The notes beneath the pieces were generated by a model. That model was given only the letters and a program-made list of their open reading frames with translations, was not told where the DNA came from and ran no database searches. A stretch of 64,000 nucleotides of DNA from Beroe forskalii (lineage: Eukaryota > Ctenophora > Nuda > Beroida > Beroidae). Each line of letters starts with the position of its first letter. Within the stretch, counting starts at the first letter, position 1. The position numbers and the translations under genes are program-made. Positions 36,021-48,000 of this stretch are shown here, piece after piece. The stretch is from positions 1,245,001 through 1,309,000 of the forward strand of contig WFMF01000008.1 of NCBI GenBank assembly GCA_011033025.1. The letters run 5' to 3'.

Positions 36021-39000
36021 GTAAGTAAACATACATACATACATACATACATACATACATACATACATACATACATACATACATACATACATACATACAT
36101 ACATACATACATACATACATACATACATACATACATACATACATACATACATACATACATACATACATACATACATGTGGTGAGTATGTGATGAGTATCA
36201 CTCAGTGATAAAGCCAATATAGCCATCTAACCAATCGATCGTCAACCAAATTCCCTGGCCGAAACTCTAAATTTGTTATAACAAAATCATGAAGTGTATG
36301 TTCCCACTGATCCGATGTTTCCTGTGTATTTTTCCACTTACCCCAAGTGTATTTTCTCACCTACATTTCCTCCAGGTAAGATAGGGGGTGTGGCTGTTGC
36401 CTACTACATGACCACCACTGTCATGGCGGCCATCCTCGGACTCTGTCTGGTGTCTGCTATCCGACCGGGGGAGGGAAACACGGACTTTAAGGAGACCGGA
36501 GGAGGTAAGACGGGAAATCTGGGGTTATGTTGAGAAAAACACTTTTTACACTCCAACATTTGACACAATAGCTGCTCGGGCTGAACTTATATATCATTTG
36601 ATTGTTTATCAGGGGGCTATCATCCGATATAATTCGTACTTTTATCTACCACCCCCCTCCCCGAACGGTTATTTGAGGTTAACAGCGGCAAATAGCCCGA
36701 GGGGAATGCGTCGTAACATTAAATGGGTGGGGGAGGAAAACTTTGGCAAATGCTTCCACCTTTTTTTGGAGTTTGCCTGAAATAGTGTTTACCAAAGTTC
36801 ACCACCCCCCCCCTCTCCCCACTAAATACCACATTTCACCGTTTACAGTTCGAACTGAGGTTTCAGCGTCTTTTTTGTGCGCGGCTTAAATTTGCGCGGC
36901 GTAGAGACATGTTATTTTCACATCTGAACGCCGCGCAAACTCAAGCCGCGCACATGAAAAGTGCGCAAGATGCAGTTTGAACTGCCCCTGTTCCTCCACA
37001 TTTTGTATTCGGATTGTTCCCCATTTTATGAAGACTTCTGCAATTCACGAAAAAAAATATTTTAAGGGTCAGCGGTCCCTTTTTTTCCTTTTTCTTATCT
37101 TAATCTCGAATTAAAGGTAGTTTGAATTTTGATTGAAACAATAATAAACTCCACAAGGATAAATAATAAATATAATAGGTATTAAATTGAATCATGAAAT
37201 ATAGCAAATTTAAATTTAAAAGATATTACTATATTGTTCAAACTAAAAAAAGTGAAACTTGCAAAATCATAATGTTTTGTGTACTGTAATGTGTTATAAA
37301 ATATTGAAGTTTTTTAATTGTTAGGTATTGATAATCAGGCGATTATAAAGTCTTCAACTATGACAACTTGTAGAAGTCCCTTCACTTCTCTTCTCTTCTC
37401 CCCTCTTCTCTTCTCTTCTCTTCTCTTCTCCCCTCTTCTCTTCTCTTCTCTTCTCTTCTCTTCTCTTCTCTTCTCTTCTCTTCTCTTCTCTTCTCTCCCT
37501 CCTCCTCCTCCTCCTCCACCTCCTCCTCCTCTCCTCCTCCTCCGCCTCTCCTCCTCCTCCTCCTCTTCCTCCTCCTCCTCCTTCTCCTCCTCCTCCTAAT
37601 CCTCCTCCTCCACTTCTTCTCCTCCTCCTCCTCCCCTCCCCTCCTTCTCTCCCCTCCCTCCTCCCCTCCACTCCCTCTTCTACTCCTCCTCCTCCTCTTC
37701 CTCCCTCCTCCTCCTCCCCCTCCTCCTCCTCCTCCCTCCTCCTCTTCCTCCTCCTCCTCCTCCTCCTCCTCCTCCCCCTCCTCCTCCTCCTTCTCCTCCT
37801 CCTCCTTCTTCTCCTCCTCCTCTTCCTCCTCCTCCTCCCCCTCCTCCTCCTCCTCCTCTTCTCAGTTTGCTGGTTTCTACATCCTAGTGACACAGAGCCA
37901 CACCATCAAGCACACAATGGGCAGAAAGGATGTGATACCCGCTGCTCTGCTGTTGCAAAGGTCAGTGCTGCAGGACACGCAGTTCTCTGAGCCAGTCACC
38001 TCACATACCTTATTGACGATGCCGCAAGCCACAGTTTTGCTTTCAACAGATGCTACAGTTGTGGTAATCCTGGGGTGGAATTGAGTTATTGGGGAACCAA
38101 GGAGGAAGTAAAATGATTTGCAATGGGAACCCACGTGCTGCAATGGGAACCCACGTGCTGCAATAGGAACCACGTGACCTGGTATCCCACTCCAGCCTAA
38201 AGCAACGTCACGTGACTACCACGTTACCGCGCATATCATAAACATGCGGCACGCAGGTCACGTGACCGCTTGATATTCGATGGGGCACCTCGGGGAAGAG
38301 CGGTGCAATGTTATTGTATGATACACCTAGCATGTAGGATATAGAGTGAGTAGGTGCAATGTAAACCTATGATATATTATATATCTATGTAAATACAGTG
38401 TATCGGAATGTGAGTGCAATGTAAACGTATGTTACACCCACACTGAACATGTCGGTTGATATTGAGAGCGCTCAAAGAGCACAGTTTTACAGAAAAGTGT
38501 GCAACAAGCGTACGATGGAGACTGTAGTAAAACAGTAAAGTAATGAATAAATTTAAATGTCAAGTATTACAAAATTTCATTCATTGAAAAGACATTCCGA
38601 CCTCCTCAACTGTCAAATTGTTTAGTGTACGTGCTTGTTTATAGTAGGTAAGTACTAGGTACCTATAGTTTACGTTCACTCTAGTCGAAGCAGCGGGGAA
38701 CGGACATTTCATCTCTATACACTTCATCTCACGACATTTCATCTCGCGACATTTCATCTCCGACACTTCATCTCAAAGTACGACATTTCATCCCCAGGGT
38801 TTTTGAAGTACGACGTTTCATCTCCAGGGTGCGACGTTTCATCTCAAAGGGTACGACACTTCATCTCCTACTGTAATTTGATTGTACTATAAAGTACGAC
38901 ATTTCATCTCCAGGGTGCGACGTTTCATCTCAAAAGGTACGGCACTTCATCTCCTACTGTAATTTGATTGTACTATGAAGTACGACATTTCATCTCAGAG

Positions 39001-42000
39001 TGCGACGTTTCATCTCAAAATTTTGACACTTCATCTCTAACTGTAACTTGATTGCACTGTAAGGTGCTACATTTCATCTCAGGGTACGACACTTCATCTC
39101 AGACTGCGACATTTCATCTTAGGGTACGACACTTCATCTCAGGTTACGACACTTCATCTCAGGGTACGACACTTCATCTCAGACTGCGACACTTCATCTC
39201 AGACTGCGACACTTCATCTCAGACTGCGACACTTCATCTCAGAGTACGACACTTCATCTCAGGGTACGACACTTCATCTCAGGGTACGACACTTCATCTC
39301 AGACTGCGACATTTCATCTTAGGGTGACACTACATCTCAGGGTACGACACTTCATCTCAGGTTAGAGAGCAAGTTAAAACGTTTAAATGATACGATAAAC
39401 TTTAAATCAGGAGCTTTCGAAAATCATGTGATTATCGTCGTCAGCTGAAGATGGAAGGTGAAGGATGCTTCATCTCAGGGTACGACACTTCATCTCAGAC
39501 TGCGATACTTCATCTAGGGTGACACTTCATCTCAGACAGCGACACTTCATCTCAGACTGCGAAACTTCATCTTTGGGTGCAACATTTCATCTCAGGCTAC
39601 GACACTTCATCTAAGGGTACGACACTTCATCTCAGACTGCGACATTTCATCTTAGGGTACCTACAACACTTCATCTCAGGGTACGACACTTCATCTCAGG
39701 GTACGACACTTCATCTCAGGGTTCGACACTTCATTTCAGGGTACCCTAAGATGAAGTGTCATACCTGAGATGAGTCTGAGAATGAAATGTCGCACCCAGA
39801 GATGAAGTGTCGCGGTCCTGAGATGAAGTGTCGTACCCTGATGAAATGTCACAGTCTGAATAATCACTCATCTCAGACTGCGACACTTCATCTGGGTGCG
39901 ACATTTCATCTTAGGGTACCACACTTCATCTTAGCTTAGGGTACGACACTTCATCTCAGGGTACCACACTTCATTGAAGTGTCGTACCCTGAGATGAAAA
40001 TCACCCTAAATGAAAATGTCGCAGTCTGAGATGAAGTGTCGCAGTCTGAGATGAAGTGTCTGAGATGAAATGTCGCACTTTCAATGCAATCAAGTTACAG
40101 TTAAAGATGAAGTGTCGTACGCTTTGAGATGAAACGTCGCACTCTGGAGATGAAACGTCGTACTTCAAAAAAACCCTGGAGATGAAATGTCGTACTTTGA
40201 GATGAATTGTCGCAGTCTGAGATGAAATGTCTCACCAGAGGAAGTGTCGTAGCCTGAGATGAAGTGTCGCGTCTGAGATGAAGTGTCGTACCCTGAGATG
40301 AAGTGTTATACCTGAGATGAAGTGCCGCAGTCTGAGATGAAGTGTCGTACCCTGAGATTAAGTGTCGTACCCTGAGATGAAGTGTCGTACCCTGAGATGA
40401 ATTGTCGCAGTCTGAGATGAAATGTCGCACCCAGAGATGAAGTGTCGTAGCCCGAAATGAAATGTCGTACCCTGAGATGAAATGTCGTACCCAGAGATGA
40501 AGTGTCGCAGTCTGAGATGAAGTGTCGTACCCTGAGATGAAGTGTCGTAGCCTGAGATGAAATGTTGCACCCAGAGATGAAATGTCGCAGTCTTAGATGA
40601 AGTGTCGTACATAGAGATGAAGTGTCGCAGTCTGAGATGAAGTGTCGTACCCTGAGATGAAATGTCGCAGTCTGAGATAAAGTGTCGCAGTCTGAGATGA
40701 AATGTCGCACCCAGAGATGAAGTGTCGTACACTCAGTTTTTTTAATAAGAAACTGTCTATAAGAAACTTAGCCTAGGATTTCCGAAAATTTAAGAAACTT
40801 AGCCTAGAATTTCGGAAAAATTAAGAAACTTAAACGATTTACAATTAAGAAACTTCTAGCCTAGAATTTTGAAATTTGTGTATAAAATCCTATTGCAACT
40901 GAAATTCTTTTAACATGAAACGTCTGGCTTCTGGGGGCTGCGCCCCCAGACCCCCACTTTTTGAACATTTCGAAAACTAGGTAATCAAGTTCTTCCATTG
41001 GACTTTTATTACCAAGCACAAAACAGAAATTTAGAAATTGTTGTTGAGACAGGACACTATTACAGTTCCATATCTATTTCCAGAAGTTCCAAGCATTAAG
41101 CTCGGCTAGGTAAATCTTTATAGGATTTAGATATTATCTAAATTTTAAAATTCGCGAACTTTTTTGGAAGAACATTTGATGAAGATCCCTGAACATTGTA
41201 TACAGTTGCACAAATCTTTTAAGATAGGTAGGTACATGCTTAAAAGTGTATAGTTTACCTAAAAATATCAGAAGGTTCGATTTTAATCCTCAACTAGGTA
41301 CAGTCTACAAAGTAGGTTCCTATATTGGAAATTTGGTAAACATTTTGCTATACGGTATGTCGGTATGTAGAATTAAGAAACCGATTAAGAAACTTTTAGG
41401 CTCAAAATCGTGAAAAAATAAGAAACTTGTAGCCTAGGTTTTCAATAAGTTTCTTATAAAAAAAACTGAGTGTAGCCTGAGATGAAATGTCGTACCCTGA
41501 GATGAAATGTCGTACCATGAGATGAAGTGTTGCAGTCTGAGATGAAGTGTCGTACCCTGAGATGAAGTGTCGTAGCCTGAGATGAAATGTTGCACCCAAA
41601 GATGAAGTGTCGCAGTCTGAGATAAAATGTTATACCCAGACATGAAATGACGTACCCAGAGATGAAATGACGTACCCAGAGATGAATTGTCGCAGTCTGA
41701 GATGCAGTGTTGCAGTTTGAGATGAAATGTCGTACGTAGAGATGAAATGTCGTACCCGGAGATGAAGTGTCGTACCCTGAGATGAAACGTCGCACCCTGG
41801 AGATGAAACGTCGTACTTCAAAAAACCCTGGGGATGAAATGTCGTACTTTGAGATGAAGTGTCGGAGATGAAATGTCGTGAGATGAAATGTCGTGAGATG
41901 AAGTGTCGAGAGATGAAATGTCCGTTCCCCGCTGCTTCGACTAGAGTGAACGTAAACTATAGGTACCTAGTACTTACCTACTATAAAACAAGCACGTACA

Positions 42001-45000
42001 CTAAACAATTTGACAGTTGAGGAGGTCGGAATGTCTTTCAATGAATGAAATTTCCTTGTAATACTTCTTGACATTTAAATTTATTCATTACTTTACTGTT
42101 TTACTACAGTCTCCATCGTACGCTTGTTGCACACTTTTCTGTAAAACTGCAAAGGCTGAGCGCTCCTGTGTATCAACCGACATGTTCAGTGTAAGTGTAA
42201 CATACGTTTACATTGCACTCACATTCCGATACACTGTATTTACATAGATATATAATATATCATAGGTTTACATCGCACCCCTTCACTCTATATCCTACAT
42301 GCTAGGTGTATCATACAATAATAGGGCGTTTCATAATTTCCCAACTAGAGAACTGTATATTGTTCGGGGTCAAAAGCTATCCTTTAGGACATAAAAAATT
42401 GACAGAAACAAGTTTCAGACGAAAAAAATAATCTTAAGCACGTGCACAGGCCACAGCCATTTTTACCTGCAAAAATCATGATTTTAGATGAAATGTTGAC
42501 CATCTCTTTTTCTGCTTGAGTGACATACTTCTAAGCCCTCCATCGTGTTCCTCGGCCCAGAAAATGGGGGTATAGGTCCAAAAATTTTTGAGCTACGACC
42601 TTCAGAAGCTGAGTTATCACCGATTTTCATATGCCCATATATGGGCATGCGCCTGTTTTTGCTCGCGTATGCCCATATATGGGCATAAGAAAATCGGTGA
42701 TAACTCAGCTTCTGAAGGTCGTAGCTCAAAAATTTTTGGACCTATACCCCCATTTTCTGAGCCGGCACACGATGGAGGCTTAGAAGTATCTCAAGCAGAA
42801 AAATTTATCTAAAATCATGATTTTGCAGGTAAAAATGGCTGGCCTGTGCACGCTAAATTATTTTTTCGTCTGAAACTTGTTTCTGTCAATTTTATGTCCT
42901 AAAGGATAAACTTTGACCCCAGATCAATATCAAGCTCTGATTTGGGAAATGCGTGCCTAATACAATAACATTACCGCTCTTCCCCGAGGTGTATCGAATA
43001 TCAAGCGCGGTCACGTGACCTGCGTTCCCATGTTTTACATGATATGCGCGCGGTAACGTGTACTTTTATTGCAGCACGTGGGTTCCCATTGCAGCACGTG
43101 GGTTCCCATTGCAAATCATTTTACTTCCTCCTTGGTTACTCCGCGTATTGGGGGTGATACTGTCCCAATTTCACAAACTCAAGTAAACTCAAGACCTCAA
43201 GTAAACTCAAGAAAATTGGGACTGGGAAAATTGAAACAGTTATTCTTAATCAGTTAATCCTACTTTTTTTGGGGAAAGAGAGAAAGAGGACCCTTCCGAC
43301 GTGTTGCTTTCACCTTTCACCCTAGCAAATATCAAACGAATTCGGTTACGTACGTTGTGCATGTTGTGATCCCTGAGCTGCATTCCGTCTCTTTTTGAAA
43401 ACCCTTGCCTGCGACAAACACTCCAGTGTAGCACTTGAGTGCTGCCGAGGTTCCGAGAAGGAGGAAAATCACAGGGATAACTTTCATTTTGTGCAGCCTG
43501 TTAATTGGAGATGGAAAATCACGAGGAAACCTTTACTAAACCAGTTGATAAGAGATAGAATTTAGCCGCGGGAATATGATTTTTTTGAAGTTTTTACTTT
43601 TATTCCAACAGCTGTAACAGCCAATGACAGGAATCGAAGGATTCAAGTGTTATCAAGCCAGTGACGGTTAAGGAAGTGTAATCCATGCTTTCTTCGCCCG
43701 AGACTTCGCTGCAATGGGCAGCTCTTCATTTAACCCTCCCGCACAGTTTCCTGTACGCTCGGCTGAGTGAACTGTGTGGCTGCTTAGGTGAGAATTATCA
43801 CCCTTAGCACGGTAGGCAGTAGGCACGGCCGGGAATCGAACCACCAACCTCTCGATTGAAGTACGACGCCTTAACCACTGCGCTACCTGGCCAGATGACT
43901 CAAGTATTTCGCTAGATAGATGACTGATTCTTACGCAGAACTCCTGACAAAACTTAAATGTTATACGTCGACGTAGGTGCTGATTGGAGATTTTACTTGC
44001 GATATCATATCCAATTGCGCTCCAAATATGATCAGATATGGATCTAAGTTTCAAAACATGGGTCGTAATAATTGAAGAACTGATGAAAAAGAAGATTATA
44101 AACTGATATAATGAAAGAACAAGTGGTAGAACGAGAAGTTTAGAAGTGTCTTCATAACGGGTGATGTACGCAACGTTTGAAAGTTTTACTAATCATTTCC
44201 AAAATCTCACAAAGGAAAAACTGGGCCTGGCGACAAAACTAAAATGAGAAAAGAATGAACTGTGAATATTTGAATAATTATGTCCAGCTCAATTCTCTAG
44301 ATGTTGAAGCAGGACTAATGATGCCTGTTGTGTGTCTAAATCTCACGCGCGATAAATAGGAGGTTCAACGTCATCAACTTACCACATTGTGCTATGATAG
44401 TGACGTCATCTTACTCGTGTGGGGATGCGCTCTAAGACGAATGTTATAATATTGTTTATTGTAATTCAAATTCGTCGTTAAACTAAATCCACTCAAAGCT
44501 GTTAATAATAGACATAGGATTAGGTAATCCTCAGATCATCGTATAAGATCACCATGGCCACCATCAGCTCAGAGAGCCGTACTGTGGGTCCTCAGAAAAT
44601 GCCATTTCACAATATTCAAATTCCTGTCATAATCTTTAGCTCCTGTTCCTCCTCTTTTGACCCTTCATTCCTCCAATTCTGTTAACTGTATATGCCATTT
44701 AATTAGGTACCCGAATTATCCCTTCATACGATCTATAACCACCTTTCTACTAAAGTTCTGCTGGGGCTGTAGCAGGTATTTTTGGGGGGGCATGGACACA
44801 GGTGCTACTGTACCTGTTGGAATTGCTTTGTAGCATATGTCCCGCTTAGCGTTTTAGCCCTTGGCTGGCACCATAATCCTCTGTTTATGAACATTGACTG
44901 CTGCTGAGGGGCGATCAGAGGACTGCTGCCTTGCACTGATATTCTACCTAAACTATGATAACTCATTTCGAGAGCTAGGCAAACTTTGGCAAATGCTTTC

Positions 45001-48000
45001 ACCTTTTTCAAAATAGTATTTACCAAAGTTTGCCTTACACTCCCACCCTTAAATACCAATTGCGTGTCTTTATTTTTCGTGCGCGGATTAAATTTGCGCG
45101 TCGTAGAGGCATGTTATTTTTACGTCTTTACGCCGCGCAAACTCAAGCTGCGCACATGAAAAGTACGCAAACTGCAGTGCTCCTTTCAAACGGTCCTCCA
45201 CATTTTGTATTAGGATTGCCAATATAAATCCCGAATTAAAGGTAGGTTGAATTTTTAGTTGAAACAATAATAAACTCCATAATGGTAAATATTATATATA
45301 ATAGGTATTAAGGGGACACAGAAAAAAATTTTTCAGCTGGTGCCATCTTGCCGCCTATGTAGTCATTTTAGGTATATAAAAATATGAAAATTACCCGAAT
45401 ATGAGCCTTAACTGAGATGACTAAAATTTTCAAATCGGCATTTAAAAAAATAGCAAATTTAAATTTAAAAGATATTACTATATTGAAACTAAAAAAGTGA
45501 ACTTGCAAAATCATAATGTTTTGTGCACTGTAATGTGTTAGAAAATATTGAAGTTTTTCAATTGTTAGATATCGATAATATAATCAAGTTAAATTGATAA
45601 TCAGGCGATTATAAAGTCTTCAACTATGACGAATTGTAGAAGTCCCTTCACCACTTCTCTTCTCCTTCACCTCCTCTTCCCATCTCTTCTCTTCTTCTCC
45701 TCCTCCCCCTCCTCCTCTTCCTCACCCACCCCCTCCTCCTCCTCCTCCTCCTTCCCCTTCTCCTCCACCCCTCCTCCTCCACCCCCCCTCCTCCTCCTCC
45801 TCCTCCTCCCTCCTCCTCCTCCTCCTCCTTCTCCTCCTCCTCCTTCCCCTTCTCCTCCACCCCCTCATCCTCCACCCCCTCCTCCACCTCCTCCTCCTCC
45901 TCCTCCTCCACCACTTCCTCCTCCTCCTCCCCCTCCACCTCCTCCTCCTCCTCCACCACTTCCTCCTCCTCCTCCCCCTCCACCTCCTCCTCCTCCTCTT
46001 CCTCCTCCTCCTCCTCCTCCTCCTCCTCCCCTCCTCCTCCTCCTCCTCCTCCTTCTCCTCCTCCACCACCTCCCCTCCCCTCCTCCTCCTCTTCCTTCTC
46101 CTCCTCCGCCTCCTCCTCCTCCTCTCGGTTTGCTGGTTTCTACATCCTAGTGACACAGAGCCACACCATCAAGCACACGATTGGCAGCACGGATGTGATG
46201 CCCGTTGCTCTGCTGTTGCACAGCTCAGTGCTGCAGGTCACGCAGTTGACTGATGATGTCACCTCACAAACCTGATTAGCAATGCCGCAAGCCAAAGCTT
46301 TGGTTTCAACAGATGCCACAGATGTGGTAATCCTGAGGTGGAATTTACTCTGCGTATTGGGGGTGATACTGTCCCAATTGTCCCAAACTCAAGGTAACTC
46401 AAGACCTCAAGTAAACTCAAGACCTCAAGTAAACTCAAGAACTCAAGAAATTGGGACTGGGAAAATTGGGACAGTTATTCTTATTTCTACTTTATCTTTT
46501 GAAAAAAGAGGACCTTTCCCACGTGTTACTTTCACCTTTCACCCTAGCAAATATCAAACACATTCGGATACGTACGTTGTGCATGTTGTGATCCCTGAGG
46601 TGCAATCCGTCCCGACTTTAGCACCTGTGCCTCCGACAACCGTTCCAACGTAGCACTTGAGTGCTGCCGAGGTTCCGAGAAGGAGGAAAATCACAAGGAT
46701 AACTTTCATTTTGTGCAGCCTGTTAATTGGAGATGGAAAATCACGAGGAAAACTTTCATTTTATGCAACCTGTTAATAAGAGATGGGAAATCACGAGGAT
46801 CTTTCAGTTGAATCAAGTATTTCAAGTCTAGATAAATAGATATCTAATTCTAAAGCTCCTAAAACTTTATTACTATACGCCCATGTGCGTGCTGATTGGA
46901 TACTGTACGAATTCTACTTGCGATATCATACCCAATTTCGCTCCAAATATGATCAGATATGGATCTAAGTTTCAAAACATGCATCATAATAATTGAAGAA
47001 CTGATGAAAAAGAAGATAATAATTAATTTAATAATGAAAGAACAACTGGAAGAACTATTGCACGGAAACTTTAGAAGCGTCTTCATAATTTGTGATGTTC
47101 ACAACTTTATAAAGTTATGATTATAATTTTTGAAGCTTACACACACAAAGGAACAGCTGTGCCTGACGACAAAACGAAAATGAGAAAAAGAATGGACTGT
47201 GATATACTGTCCAGCTCTGGATGTTGGAGCAGGACTAATGATGCCTGTTGTGTGTCTAAATCTCACGCGCGAAAAATAGGCGGGTCAACGTCATCAACTT
47301 ACCACATTGTTTTATGATAGTGACGTCATCTCGACCGCCTATCTTACTCGTGTGGGATCTGCTGGGGGCTGCGCTATAAGCTGTTAATAATAGATATTCG
47401 AGTAGGTAATCCTCAGATCACCGTATAAGATCACCATGGCCACCATCCACTCAGAGAGCCGTCCTGTTGGTCCTCAGATAATGCCATTTCACAATATTCA
47501 AATTTCTATCATAATCTTTAGCCCCTGTTCCTCCCCTAATGCCCCTTCTTCCTTAACTGTATATGCCATTTACCTCTAATTAGGTACCCGAATGATCCCT
47601 TCATACGATCTATAAACACCTTTCTACTAAAGTTCTGCTGGGGCTATAGCAGGTATTTTAGAAGGTTATGGACACTCGTGCTACTTGCTGGAATTGCTGT
47701 CACCAATGATAAATCATTTCGAGAGCTAGGTTAATCACTCATGGTGGTTGGCTGCATTGAAATCACATCTTATAAACCAAACAGAGGTGCAGTCGAGTGC
47801 AATATTCTCTACAAAATTTGTGAGCCATTGGACATGTGGGATTGAGCAATGAGCATACATCAGTAAAATAAACTGTTCAAATCCAGAGACTAACACTTTG
47901 ACCCCAACGCTCCCCCCCCCTAGAGGTTAACACTCCCCCCTCAGAGGTTAACAGTGCCCCCCTCAGAGGTTATCGGGCCCCCTCTGAGGTTAACAGTGCC

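Larger units (their letters stand above)
38084..43140. mobile_element. Foldback (FB-type) element, about 5 kb
   Basis: Outer inverted arms: AACCAAGGAGGAAGTAAAAT at 38,090 and its complement ending CTTCCTCCTTGGTT at 43,137, each followed by a duplicated GGGAACCCACGTGCTGCAAT word. The arms continue through unique sequence (to about 38,700 and from about 41,930) into blocks of about 20-bp subrepeats (TACGACACTTCATCTCAGGG) in opposite orientation, around a central spacer (40,736-41,472). Long inverted repeats made of short direct repeats are the hallmark of Drosophila FB-type elements. Flanks show degenerate repeats of CCCAATA, perhaps a 13-17 bp target duplication. No transposase is visible; the spacer has no long frame. 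Confidence 0.75.
37877..43487 (-). pseudogene. Ly6-like GPI protein, copy A, split by a foldback insertion
   Basis: Exon 1 (43,487-43,350) encodes a signal peptide ([20 protein letters not shown]) and the first Cys-containing strand of a Ly6/uPAR three-finger domain. It ends TTCTTY before GTAACC. The exon 2 part (about 38,076-37,877) encodes [21 protein letters not shown] (the Ly6 C-terminal Cys-Asn signature) and a hydrophobic GPI-type tail ending WLCVTRM. In copy B the exon 2 acceptor is ACGCAG followed by AGTAAATTCC. In copy A exactly this point is occupied by a 5-kb element, leaving the acceptor and the first exon-2 codons on opposite sides. No in-phase substitute acceptor is obvious, so the copy is probably dead. 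Exon sequences remain largely clean, suggesting a recent loss. Confidence 0.7.

Noticed and set aside
35381-36028. A 215-codon frame starting with ATG and running through the splice-site array into the SLC1 exon
   Set aside because: Its first 160 residues are just the repeated 42-bp unit read through; the exon entry phase and the acceptors argue that the array is intron.
36006-36226. Frames of Tyr-Ile-His-Thr or Met-Tyr-Val-Cys repeats
   Set aside because: Simple translation of the (ACAT)n microsatellite.
37354-37893. Long Arg/Glu-rich and Leu/Ser/Pro-rich frames in the CTC/CTT tracts (also 45,626-46,156)
   Set aside because: Low-complexity trinucleotide repeats stay open in several frames on both strands; no protein character.
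39052-40732. Frames of repeated [11 protein letters not shown]-type peptides
   Set aside because: Translation of the foldback subrepeats; no start context or splice signals.
38700-41935. CRISPR-like array of about 20-bp repeats
   Set aside because: Repeats are contiguous without unique spacers, occur in both orientations and sit in a eukaryotic foldback element.
43827-43895. Functional tRNA gene (minus strand)
   Set aside because: A and B boxes are present but the acceptor stem does not pair by eye, and the sequence continues into a SINE body.
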